Shown here: one piece after another, positions 34,101-45,787 of the stretch
Position numbering within the stretch: the first letter of the stretch is position 1
How the letters are laid out: each line of letters begins with the position of its first letter
Origin: Pseudaestuariivita atlantica
Lineage (GTDB): Bacteria; Pseudomonadota; Alphaproteobacteria; Rhodobacterales; Rhodobacteraceae
DNA length: 64,000 bases
Direction: 5' to 3'
Assembly (NCBI RefSeq): GCF_001205715.1
Contig: NZ_AQQZ01000009.1
Span: 62,001 to 126,000 of the forward strand
Position numbers and translations under genes: made by a program
Notes under the pieces: model-generated
What the model saw: the letters and a program-made list of their open reading frames with translations, nothing else
Told to the model about the DNA's origin: nothing
The model's database searches: none

Positions 34101-35606
34101 ATGAACGACTTGACGGCCATTGGTGCCGCGCTTCCGGCAGGAACCGACGCCACCGCGATGGATACGATGCCGCATTCCATCGAGGCCGAGCAACAGCTTC
34201 TCGGGGCGATCCTGACCAACAACGACGTCTACGACCGCGTCGCCAGCCTGATCGGGCCGCAGCATTTCTACGACCCGGTGCATGGCCGCATCTTCGAAAT
34301 CGCCGCCGCGCGGATCGCCAAGAACAACCTCGCCTCGCCGGTCACGCTCGCCACCTTCCTCGAAGATGACGAGGGCCTCAAGGAACTGGGCGGCCCGCCC
34401 TACCTCGCCCGGCTTGCGGGTGCCGCGATATCGGCCTTCGCGGTGCGCGATTACGCGCAGATGATCTATGACCTCGCCATCCGCCGCGAACTGATCGGGC
34501 TGGGCCGGGATATCGCGTCGAAGGCCGGCAAGGTCGATGTCGCCTCCGAGCCGAAAGAGCAGATCGTGGAGGCCGAACAGGCGCTCTACAAGCTGGGCGA
34601 ACAGGGCCAGACCGAAAGCGGGTTCCAGAGCTTTCTCAAGGCGGTCACCGATGCCGTGAACGTCGCCAACGCCGCCTACCAGCGCGATGGCGGGCTGGCG
34701 GGCGTGTCCACCGGCCTGATCGACATGGACAAGAAGCTCGGCGGCCTGCACCGGTCCGACCTTCTGATCCTCGCGGGGCGTCCGTCGATGGGCAAGACCT
34801 CGCTTGCGACCAACATCGCCTTCAACATCGCCAAGGCCTACCAGCGCGGTCAGCTGCCCGATGGCAGCGAAGGCGCGATCAACGGCGGCGTCGTGGGCTT
34901 CTACTCGCTCGAGATGTCGGCCGAACAACTCGCCGCGCGGATCCTCTCGGAAGCGGCGGAGGTGCCTTCGGAACAGATCCGCAAGGGCGACATGACCGAA
35001 ACCGAATTCCGCCGGTTCGTCGAGGCGGCCAAGGCGCTCGAAGCCTGCCCCCTCTACATCGACGACACGCCCGCGTTGCCCATCTCCCAGCTTGCGGCGC
35101 GTGCCCGTCGGTTGAAGCGGACGCATGGGCTGGATGTCCTGATCGTGGACTACCTCCAGCTCGTGCGCCCCGCTTCGGCAAAGGACAGCCGCGTGAACGA
35201 GGTGTCCGAGATCACGCAAGGTCTCAAGGCCATCGCCAAGGAACTGGATATCCCGGTCATCGCCCTGTCGCAGCTGTCGCGCCAGGTCGAATCGCGCGAG
35301 GACAAGCGTCCGCAACTCAGCGACCTGCGCGAATCCGGGTCGATCGAACAGGACGCCGACGTCGTCATGTTCGTGTTCCGGGAAGAGTATTACAAGGAAC
35401 GCGAAAAGCCCGGCGATCACGACCTCGACAAGATGGCGCTGTGGCAGGAAGAGATGGAGCGCCTGCACGGCCGCGCCGAGGTCATCATCGGCAAACAGCG
35501 CCACGGCCCCATCGGCACGGTCGAGTTGTCCTTCGAAGGCCGCTTCACCCGTTTCGGCAACCTCGTGAAGCCGTGGCAGAACACCGGCGGCGACCAGGAG
35601 TTCTGA
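34101..35606 (+). CDS. dnaB: Replicative DNA helicase DnaB
   Basis: A 501-residue hexameric helicase that unwinds the replication fork. The N-terminal primase-interaction domain ([33 protein letters not shown]) precedes the RecA-like motor with Walker [15 protein letters not shown], Walker [11 protein letters not shown], and the arginine/histidine loops [12 protein letters not shown] and [19 protein letters not shown] (34086-34091) precedes the ATG. Full length, no intein. Confidence 0.98.
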   Translation: MNDLTAIGAALPAGTDATAMDTMPHSIEAEQQLLGAILTNNDVYDRVASLIGPQHFYDPVHGRIFEIAAARIAKNNLASPVTLATFLEDDEGLKELGGPPYLARLAGAAISAFAVRDYAQMIYDLAIRRELIGLGRDIASKAGKVDVASEPKEQIVEAEQALYKLGEQGQTESGFQSFLKAVTDAVNVANAAYQRDGGLAGVSTGLIDMDKKLGGLHRSDLLILAGRPSMGKTSLATNIAFNIAKAYQRGQLPDGSEGAINGGVVGFYSLEMSAEQLAARILSEAAEVPSEQIRKGDMTETEFRRFVEAAKALEACPLYIDDTPALPISQLAARARRLKRTHGLDVLIVDYLQLVRPASAKDSRVNEVSEITQGLKAIAKELDIPVIALSQLSRQVESREDKRPQLSDLRESGSIEQDADVVMFVFREEYYKEREKPGDHDLDKMALWQEEMERLHGRAEVIIGKQRHGPIGTVELSFEGRFTRFGNLVKPWQNTGGDQEF

Positions 35607-35670
35607 GGCCCGCCGCCCATCCGCCTCAAATTCGCTTGACCCCGCCCCGCGCGCGACGGACAACCCGGTC

Positions 35671-36708
35671 ATGGCCGCGGGACATCTTCATATCGACCTC
35701 GACGCAATCGCCGCGAACTGGCAGGCGCTGGACCGACTGTCGGGTCCGACGGTGGAAACCGGCGCCTGCGTGAAGGCCGACGGCTACGGTCTTGGCGCCG
35801 ACCGGGTCGCACACCGGCTGGCAGAGGCGGGCGTGCGGCGGTTCTTCGTGGCGGTCGCCGAAGAGGGCGCATCCCTGCGCGCGGCCCTTGGCCAAGGCCC
35901 TGAAATCTGCGTCTTTTCCGGCCACATGATGGGCGATACCGCGCTGATCCGCGACGCGCGCCTGACCCCGCTTCTCAATTCCATCGACCAGATGCTGCGC
36001 CATGTCGAAGGCCTGCCCGGCCACCCGTTCGGCGTGCAGCTTGATACCGGCATGAACCGGCTGGGGATGGAGCCCGCCGAATGGGCCGCCCTGCGCGACG
36101 TGGCCGAGGACCAGTCGCCCAGCATGGTCATGTCGCATCTCGCCTGCGCCGATGAACCCGCGCACCCGATGAACGCCCAGCAATTGCAGGCTTTCCTCGA
36201 CATGACGCGCGGGCTGGGTTGCCCGCTGTCGCTGGCGGCAACGGGCGGCGTCCTGCTGGGACCGGCGCTGCATTTCGACATCACCCGCCCCGGCATCGGC
36301 CTTTATGGCGGGCTGCCCTTCGCCGATGCGCGCCCCGTGGTGCGGCTCGACCTGCCGGTGATCCAGATACGCGAGCTGGAACCGGGCGAAACGGTCGGCT
36401 ACGGCAATGCCTTCACCGCCACCCGCCCCAGCCGCATCGCCACGGTGGCCGCTGGCTATGCCGACGGCATCCTGCGCGCGGGCGGGCCTGCTCTGCGCCT
36501 CTGGCACGGCGGCACGCCCTGCCCGGTCGCGGGCCGCGTGTCGATGGACCTGATCACCGTCGACGTGACCGACCTGCCCGAGATGCCCGAGGCGCTGTCG
36601 CTCCTCAACCCGCACCAGAGCGTCGATACCGTCGCCGATGCCGCGGGCACGATCGGCTACGAAATCCTCACCTCGCTCGGGGCGCGCTACGCCCGGACCT
36701 ATTCGTGA
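35671..36708 (+). CDS. alr: Alanine racemase
   Basis: A 345-residue PLP enzyme supplying D-alanine for peptidoglycan. The PLP lysine is Lys35 ([11 protein letters not shown]); the catalytic tyrosine is in [18 protein letters not shown] and GRVSMDL are the expected accessory motifs. It follows dnaB, a common arrangement in this group. Its stop overlaps the GTG start of the next gene. Confidence 0.96.
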   Translation: MAAGHLHIDLDAIAANWQALDRLSGPTVETGACVKADGYGLGADRVAHRLAEAGVRRFFVAVAEEGASLRAALGQGPEICVFSGHMMGDTALIRDARLTPLLNSIDQMLRHVEGLPGHPFGVQLDTGMNRLGMEPAEWAALRDVAEDQSPSMVMSHLACADEPAHPMNAQQLQAFLDMTRGLGCPLSLAATGGVLLGPALHFDITRPGIGLYGGLPFADARPVVRLDLPVIQIRELEPGETVGYGNAFTATRPSRIATVAAGYADGILRAGGPALRLWHGGTPCPVAGRVSMDLITVDVTDLPEMPEALSLLNPHQSVDTVADAAGTIGYEILTSLGARYARTYS

Positions 36709-37490
36709 CGGCGCTCACCGCTCCCCTCGCGGCGCTTGGCGCCACGGTGCTGGCGATCCTCGCAACCACGGGGCGCATCACGCTCTTCGCCGCCGATGCC
36801 GTCAGCCATATCCTGCGCCCGCCCTTCTACACCCGCGCGCTGCTCATCCAGCTGGTTCAGATCGGCTGGCTGTCGCTGCCGGTCGTGGGCCTGACCGCGC
36901 TGTTCACGGGCGGCGCGCTGGCGCTGCAGATCTATGCCGGCGGTGCGCGGTTCTCGGCCGAAGAGGTCGTGCCCTCCATCGTCGCCATCGGCATGGCGCG
37001 CGAACTGGGCCCCGTCCTTGGCGGGCTGATGGTTGCAGCCCGTGTCGCGTCGTCCATCGCGGCGGAAATCGGCACGATGAAGGTCACCGAACAGATCGAC
37101 GCGCTGGTCACGCTGTCCACCAACCCCATGAAATACCTCACCGTTCCGCGCATCTTGGCGGCCACGCTCGCGATGCCTGTGCTGGTGGGCGTGGGCGACG
37201 CGATCGGGATCATGGGCGGCTACCTCGTCGGCATCAACCGGCTCGATTTCAACGCCGCCGCGTATCTGAGAAACACCGTCGACTTCCTCGAATTCTGGGA
37301 CGTCGGTTCGGGCCTCGTGAAGGGCGCGGTGTTCGGGTTCCTCGTGGCGCTGATGGGCTGCTACCACGGCATGAATTCGGGCCGCGGGGCCGAAGGCGTG
37401 GGGGCTGCCACCAAGGCCGCCGTGGTCTCGGCCAGCGTGCTGATCCTCGCCGCGAACTACCTGCTCACCGAACTGTTCTTCGCCGCATGA
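36705..37490 (+). CDS. mlaE: MlaE-family ABC transporter permease
   Basis: A 261-residue permease beginning at a GTG in the alr stop (GTGA). It has five to six membrane helices and the MlaE signatures [36 protein letters not shown] and [15 protein letters not shown]. MlaE moves phospholipids between membranes as part of MlaFEDB. No MCE protein (MlaD) is encoded nearby, so the substrate-binding ring must be elsewhere or the system differs. Confidence 0.9.
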   Translation: MTALTAPLAALGATVLAILATTGRITLFAADAVSHILRPPFYTRALLIQLVQIGWLSLPVVGLTALFTGGALALQIYAGGARFSAEEVVPSIVAIGMARELGPVLGGLMVAARVASSIAAEIGTMKVTEQIDALVTLSTNPMKYLTVPRILAATLAMPVLVGVGDAIGIMGGYLVGINRLDFNAAAYLRNTVDFLEFWDVGSGLVKGAVFGFLVALMGCYHGMNSGRGAEGVGAATKAAVVSASVLILAANYLLTELFFAA

Positions 37491-38215
37491 TCCGGTTCGA
37501 CGACGTCCATAAATCCTTCGGCACGAACCACGTGCTGCGCGGCGTCGATCTGGACGTGGCGCGCGGCACCTCGATGGTCATCATCGGCGGCTCGGGCACC
37601 GGCAAATCGGTGGCCCTGAAATGTGTCCTCGGCCTCGTCACACCCGACAGCGGCCGCATCACCGTCGACGGCTCCGATGACGACCGCGACGCCTTCCTGT
37701 CGCGCTTCGGCATGCTCTTCCAGGGAGGCGCCCTCTTCGACAGCCTGCCCGTCTGGCAGAACGTCGCCTTCCGCCTCATGCGCAACCAATCCAAGGACGC
37801 CGCCCGCGACATCGCCATCGCCAAGCTGCGCCGCGTCGGCCTCAAACCCGACGTGGCCGACCGCTTTCCCGCCGACCTCTCGGGCGGCATGCAGAAACGC
37901 GTCGGCCTCGCCCGCGCCATCGCCGCCGAGCCCGAGATCATCTTCTTCGACGAACCCACCACCGGGCTCGACCCGATCATGGCGGGTGTCATCAACGACC
38001 TGATCCGCGAAATCGTGACCGAGATGGGCGCCACCACCATCACCATCACCCACGACATGACCAGCGTCCGGACCATCGCCGACAATGTCGCCATGCTGCA
38101 CGATGGCCGCATCCAGTGGACCGGCCCCATCGCCGATCTGGACCACTCGGGCGATCCTTACGTCGACCAGTTCATCCACGGTCGCGCCGACGGACCCATC
38201 GAGGCCGTCCGCTGA
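37487..38215 (+). CDS. mlaF: MlaF-type ABC transporter ATP-binding protein
   Basis: A 242-residue ATPase overlapping mlaE (ATGA). Walker A IIGGSGTGKSVALK, signature LSGGMQKRVGLARA, Walker B IIFFDEPTTGLDP, and the MlaF-type GGALFDSLPVWQNVAF Q-loop region. It powers the adjacent permease. Confidence 0.92.
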   Translation: MIRFDDVHKSFGTNHVLRGVDLDVARGTSMVIIGGSGTGKSVALKCVLGLVTPDSGRITVDGSDDDRDAFLSRFGMLFQGGALFDSLPVWQNVAFRLMRNQSKDAARDIAIAKLRRVGLKPDVADRFPADLSGGMQKRVGLARAIAAEPEIIFFDEPTTGLDPIMAGVINDLIREIVTEMGATTITITHDMTSVRTIADNVAMLHDGRIQWTGPIADLDHSGDPYVDQFIHGRADGPIEAVR

Positions 38216-38255
38216 TCTTCTTCTCTTTCACAAATATGTCCGCCGGAGGCTCCCG
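38216..38255 (-). repeat. Short intergenic repeat with GAAGAAG core, copy 3
   Basis: On the minus strand: a CGGGAGCCTCCGG segment, then GGACATATTTGTGAAA and GAGAAGAAGA. It lies directly behind the mlaF stop, antisense to it. Related to copies at 11921 and 22826. Confidence 0.55.
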
Positions 38256-38285
38256 CACCCGGCCATCCGCGCCTACATTGCGCCC

Positions 38286-38729
38286 ATGTGGCTGAAAGCG
38301 ATCAACCTGTCCCTGCTGGTGCTCTACCCCGTCGCGTGGTTCGCACCGCTCCTGCGCGCGGGGCTGCTGCCGCTTTTCGGGCTGTCGGAAATCAGCGTGA
38401 TCTCGGGCCTGCAATCGCTCTGGGACAGCGACGTGGTGCTGGCGCTGATCGTGACCGCCTTCGCGCTCTTCGCGCCCTATCTCAAGACGCTGGGCCTTGC
38501 GCTCATTCATTTCGGCATCGCCCGGCGCAAGCTGCTGCCGGCGCTCGACATCCTCGGCAAGCTGGCCATGGCCGACATCTTCCTGATCGCGATCTACATC
38601 ACCGTGGCCAAGGGGATCGGCATCGGGCGGGTGGAGGCCGCATGGGGCCTCTACCTCTTCACCGCCTGTATCCTCGCGTCCATCGCGATCGGGCACCTGA
38701 CGGCCCGCAGACGCGCGCCCGACCGCTAG
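38286..38729 (+). CDS. Paraquat-inducible protein A-like membrane protein
   Basis: A 147-residue protein with four hydrophobic helices. LLPALDILGKLAMADIFLIA resembles the PqiA signature (LDxLGRWSMxDVF). PqiA works with MCE protein PqiB in lipid transport; here it stands behind MlaE/MlaF, pointing to the same process. It is one PqiA half rather than the duplicated full-length protein, and the zinc-finger cysteines of PqiA are absent. Confidence 0.75.
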   Translation: MWLKAINLSLLVLYPVAWFAPLLRAGLLPLFGLSEISVISGLQSLWDSDVVLALIVTAFALFAPYLKTLGLALIHFGIARRKLLPALDILGKLAMADIFLIAIYITVAKGIGIGRVEAAWGLYLFTACILASIAIGHLTARRRAPDR

Positions 38730-38767
38730 GGCCTTGCACCCCGCGTGCGCCGACGGCATCAGGGGGC

Positions 38768-40135
38768 ATGGCCAAACCCACCACCTCCTTCGTCTGCGCC
38801 TCCTGCGGCAACGTCACCTCCAAATGGGCCGGGCGGTGCGAAAGCTGTGGCGAGTGGAACTCGATCTCGGAAGAGGCCCCGCTCAGCCAGGGACCGTCCG
38901 GCAAGTCGCTGGGTGCGCAGCGCGGGCGCAGCGTTGCTCTCAGCGATCTGGGCGAGGCCGAAGCACCGCCGCCCCGCACCATGTCGGGGCTGGCGGAACT
39001 GGACCGCGTGCTGGGCGGCGGGCTGGTTCCGGCTTCGGCCACGCTGGTCGGTGGCGATCCGGGGATCGGCAAGTCGACGCTCCTGCTGCAGGCCGCCGCC
39101 GCCTTTGCCCGGTCGGGCATTCCCACAGTCTATGTCTCGGGCGAGGAAGCCTCGGCACAGGTGCGCATGCGCGCCGCGCGGCTGGGCTTGATGGACGCGC
39201 CGGTGCGGCTGGCGGCGGAAACGAACCTGCGCAACATCCTCACCACGCTCGAGGCCGAACGCCCCGGCCTCGCCATCATCGACTCGATCCAGACGATGTG
39301 GCTCGACAACGTCGAGGCCGCGCCGGGATCGGTCAGCCAGGTCCGCGCCGCCGCGCATGAATTGACGACCTTTGCCAAGCGCACCGGCACCGCCATCGTG
39401 CAGGTGGGCCACGTCACCAAGGAAGGCCAGATCGCGGGACCCCGCGTCGTCGAACACATGGTCGACACCGTGCTCTATTTCGAAGGCGAACGCGGCCACC
39501 AGTTCCGCATCCTGCGCAGCGTCAAGAACCGCTTCGGCCCCGCCGACGAGATCGGCGTGTTCGAGATGACCGGCGCGGGGCTGGCCGAGGTCACCAACCC
39601 CTCGGCACTGTTCCTCAGCGAACGTGGCACGCCCGCGCCCGGCTCGGTCGTCTTCGCGGGGATCGAGGGCACGCGGCCCGTGCTGGTGGAAATCCAGGCG
39701 CTGGTCGCGCCCACGCCCCATGCCCAGCCCCGCCGCAGCGTCGTGGGATGGGACGGATCGCGGCTGGCGATGATCCTCGCCGTGCTCGAAGCGCGCTGCG
39801 GCATCCCCTTTGCCGGGCTCGACGTCTACCTCAACGTGGCGGGGGGCATGAAGATCAGCGAACCCGCCGCCGACCTCGCCGTCGCCGCGGCCCTTCTGGG
39901 CGCGCGCGAGGACACGGCGCTGCCCGAAGGGGCCGTCGTCTTCGGCGAAATCTCCCTCTCGGGCGCGCTCCGGCCGGTAACGCAGGCAGAAAACCGGTTG
40001 AAAGAAGCGGCAAAACTTGGTTTCACGTCCGCAATCGGGCCGGCGGCGGGCAAGGAGACGCGCGTCGCGGGCATTGCAGGGACACGATTGCCGGACCTCG
40101 CCGCCCTTGTGGGCGAGGTATTCGGAGCGGGCTGA
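38768..40135 (+). CDS. radA: DNA repair protein RadA
   Basis: A 455-residue branch-migration helicase used in recombinational repair. The zinc finger is C10-x2-C13 ... C24-x2-C27, Walker A is GGDPGIGKSTLLLQ, the RadA-specific loop is SVKNRFGP, and the C-terminal third is Lon-protease-like (LNVAGGMKISEPAADLAVA). Full length. It is 20 bases before cvpA. Confidence 0.97.
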   Translation: MAKPTTSFVCASCGNVTSKWAGRCESCGEWNSISEEAPLSQGPSGKSLGAQRGRSVALSDLGEAEAPPPRTMSGLAELDRVLGGGLVPASATLVGGDPGIGKSTLLLQAAAAFARSGIPTVYVSGEEASAQVRMRAARLGLMDAPVRLAAETNLRNILTTLEAERPGLAIIDSIQTMWLDNVEAAPGSVSQVRAAAHELTTFAKRTGTAIVQVGHVTKEGQIAGPRVVEHMVDTVLYFEGERGHQFRILRSVKNRFGPADEIGVFEMTGAGLAEVTNPSALFLSERGTPAPGSVVFAGIEGTRPVLVEIQALVAPTPHAQPRRSVVGWDGSRLAMILAVLEARCGIPFAGLDVYLNVAGGMKISEPAADLAVAAALLGAREDTALPEGAVVFGEISLSGALRPVTQAENRLKEAAKLGFTSAIGPAAGKETRVAGIAGTRLPDLAALVGEVFGAG

Positions 40136-40154
40136 GCCGAAGGGGCAGACGCAG

Positions 40155-40706
40155 ATGGACTTTACGATTGTCGACGGGGTTGTCGGACTGGTTATCGTCG
40201 TGTCGGCGCTTCTGGCCTATTCACGCGGGTTCGTGCGCGAGGCGCTGGCCATCGCGGGCTGGGTGGTCGCCACCATCCTCGCCTTCATGTTCGCCCCCAC
40301 GGTCGAGCCGCTGATCAAGGAAATCCCGGTCGTGGGCTCCTTCCTTGCCGACAGTTGCGAATTGTCGGTGATCGGCGCCTTCGCGGTGGTCTTCGCGCTG
40401 GTGCTGGTGGTCGCCTCGCTCTTCACCCCGCTCTTTTCCTCGCTGGTCCAGCGATCGGCCATCGGCGGGCTCGACCAGGGGCTCGGGTTCCTGTTCGGCG
40501 TGGCGCGCGGCATCCTGCTGATCGCCATCGCCTTTTTCGTCTACGACACGATCATGTCGTCGCAGAACGTTTCGATCATCGATGAAAGCCGGTCGGCCAA
40601 GGTCTTCACCCGCTTCACCGACAATATCGAGAACCAGGACCCCGAGGCCGCGCTTGGCTGGATCACCCGGCAATACGAGAACCTCGTCGGCGTCTGCGGC
40701 GAGTGA
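40155..40706 (+). CDS. cvpA: CvpA-family membrane protein
   Basis: A 183-residue protein with four membrane helices, beginning MDFTIVDGVVGLVIVVSALL and continuing GFVREALAIAGWVVATILAF, the CvpA signature. In many bacteria cvpA precedes purF; here it is followed by a REP pair and a convergent gene, so that link is lost. Role in envelope homeostasis is not well defined. Confidence 0.9.
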   Translation: MDFTIVDGVVGLVIVVSALLAYSRGFVREALAIAGWVVATILAFMFAPTVEPLIKEIPVVGSFLADSCELSVIGAFAVVFALVLVVASLFTPLFSSLVQRSAIGGLDQGLGFLFGVARGILLIAIAFFVYDTIMSSQNVSIIDESRSAKVFTRFTDNIENQDPEAALGWITRQYENLVGVCGE

Positions 40707-40712
40707 GGGCGG

Positions 40713-40778
40713 GGTCGGCTGACCAGCAGCCGACCTACATCCGGGTGCCCAAGTAGGTCGGCTGCTCGCCAGCCGACC
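40713..40778. repeat. REP hairpin pair 2 (GTAG type, inverted orientation)
   Basis: An inverted copy (stem GGTCGGCTG/CAGCCGACC, then CTAC, 40713-40738) and a direct copy (GTAG at 40753, same stem, ending 40778) face outward from a 14-base spacer. This is a BIME-like arrangement between convergent genes and may stop transcription from both sides. Confidence 0.88.
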
Positions 40779-40793
40779 CCCTTGTGCCCGGTT

Positions 40794-41081
40794 TTATTCG
40801 CTCGTTTCCACGATCACGAGGTCACGCTCGGACGCGCCGCGCGCGTGGGACAGCGCCGCCTGGTAGGCATCGCTGCGATAGCACGCCTCGGCGCTTTCCA
40901 CGTCGGGGAACTTCGCCACCACGTTGCGGGGCCGGTCGGTGCCTTCAAGCTGCACGTACCGCCCGCCGCGCGCGATGAAGCGCCCGCCGTGATCGGCGAT
41001 CGCCTTGGTCGCGCCCTTGGCGTATTCCGCGTAGGCCGCGTCGTCCGTGACCGTCACATGAGCAATCCAGAGTGCCGGCAT
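40794..41081 (-). CDS. DUF1330 family protein
   Basis: A 95-residue ferredoxin-like-fold protein. WIAHVTVTDDAAYAEYAKGA, GGRFIARGGRYVQLEG and VAKFPDVESAEACYRSDAYQ are the family blocks. DUF1330 proteins are small dimers of unknown enzymatic role. It is three bases downstream of the alaS stop and likely in its transcript. Confidence 0.9.
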   Translation of the reverse strand: MPALWIAHVTVTDDAAYAEYAKGATKAIADHGGRFIARGGRYVQLEGTDRPRNVVAKFPDVESAEACYRSDAYQAALSHARGASERDLVIVETSE

Positions 41082-41084
41082 GTC

Positions 41085-43733
<2,649 letters not shown>

Positions 43734-43808
43734 GGATCTGCCCTCATAGCGCGTGTTGGTCAGCGTTCTAAGGCAGCCCCCGGCGAAGGAAAACCGCCAA
43801 AACGAAGG

Positions 43809-43832
43809 AAGGCGCGCCCATGGGCACGCCTT
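43809..43832 (-). terminator. Possible recA terminator
   Basis: AAGGCGTGCCC and GGGCGCGCCTT (minus strand) form an 11-bp stem with one mismatch and a two-base loop, followed by CCTTCGTTTT. It is in the 164-base gap between recA and alaS. The T-run is interrupted. Confidence 0.5.
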
Positions 43833-43897
43833 GATTGTCTTTATGTCGTCTTGTTGCGGCCTGATGCCGGGGACGCGCGGCCCCCGTCAGCGCCCGG

Positions 43898-44977
<1,080 letters not shown>

Positions 44978-45026
44978 GGGTTTTGTCCTTATTCCACACC
45001 CCTTCCGGGGCGGCAATTGCTGCTTT

Positions 45027-45041
45027 GTTCACCTCTTGTTC
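45027..45041 (-). promoter_or_regulatory. LexA (SOS) box of recA
   Basis: GTTC-ACCTCTT-GTTC is an exact match to the alphaproteobacterial LexA site GTTC-N7-GTTC, here read on the plus strand (GAAC-N7-GAAC relative to recA). It lies just downstream of the predicted -10 box, so bound LexA would cover the transcription start. Confidence 0.88.
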
Positions 45042-45049
45042 TGAATGCC

Positions 45050-45077
45050 TTATCAGACCAAAACGAGAACATTTCAA
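45050..45077 (-). promoter_or_regulatory. Predicted recA promoter
   Basis: On the minus strand TTGAAA (45077-45072) and TGATAA (45055-45050) are spaced 16 bases. The -10 end is nine bases from the LexA box. Confidence 0.55.
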
Positions 45078-45161
45078 GTAAAATTCGATTCACCTTTACT
45101 GTCGCGGCAAGGCGTTAAAGATTGGTTTATGGCGAAGGATGTCGTGGAGTTGGCTGGGTAA

Positions 45162-45779
45162 ATGCTTGTTTTCTGGAAAGAAAGGCTGGTTTTCCTCGCG
45201 GTGCCCAAGACCGGCAGTACCGCCTACGAGACCGCGCTGGCCGGGCGGGCGGACATCGTCGTGTCAAACCCGCCCGAGCTGAAACACGCGCCGATCTATC
45301 GCTACAACCGCTTCTTCCGCCCGATGTTCGAGAAAAACGGCGCCCCCGACATGGAATCGCTGGCCGTGGTGCGGCACCCTGTGGACTGGCTGGGAAGCTG
45401 GTACCGGTTTCGCCGGCGGCCCTTCATGAAGGGCAAGCCCAACGCCACGCACCACGTCGATTTCAACGAATTCGTGGCCGCCTATTGCCAGGGCGACAGT
45501 CCCGGTTTCGCCAATGTCGGCAGCCAGGCGAAGTTTCTCGAACCGCGGCCCAACGGCACCCGCGCGACCTATCTCTTCCGCTACGAGGACCAGCCGGGCC
45601 TGCGCGCGTTTCTCGAAAAACGGCTCGACGTCACCCTCGAGACCGCGCGCGAAAACGTCTCTCCGCAGATGGAGTTGCAGCTTGATCCCAAGCTGGAAGG
45701 TCGGTTGCGCCGCAAGTTCGCCGCCGATTTCGAGTTGTGGGACGGGATCCCGGCCGAGGGCGGCACGCCCGCGACCTGA
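45162..45779 (+). CDS. Sulfotransferase-family protein
   Basis: A 205-residue protein beginning MLVFWKERLVFLAVPKTGST; PKTGST is the 5'-phosphosulfate loop and LAVVRHPVDWLGSWYRF is the 3'-phosphate loop. Short for a sulfotransferase but with both PAPS motifs intact. Similar proteins in this group can be mislabelled as gamma-glutamyl kinase, for which there is no support. It is divergent from recA and its stop is eight bases from the cckA stop. Confidence 0.82.
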   Translation: MLVFWKERLVFLAVPKTGSTAYETALAGRADIVVSNPPELKHAPIYRYNRFFRPMFEKNGAPDMESLAVVRHPVDWLGSWYRFRRRPFMKGKPNATHHVDFNEFVAAYCQGDSPGFANVGSQAKFLEPRPNGTRATYLFRYEDQPGLRAFLEKRLDVTLETARENVSPQMELQLDPKLEGRLRRKFAADFELWDGIPAEGGTPAT

Positions 45780-45787
45780 CGGCGCGG

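Noticed and set aside
33930-35672. A 580-codon minus-strand frame opposite dnaB
   Set aside because: Shadow of a conserved helicase gene.
45162-45779. Gamma-glutamyl kinase
   Set aside because: The sequence has PAPS-binding PKTGST and RHPVDW motifs, not an amino acid kinase fold.
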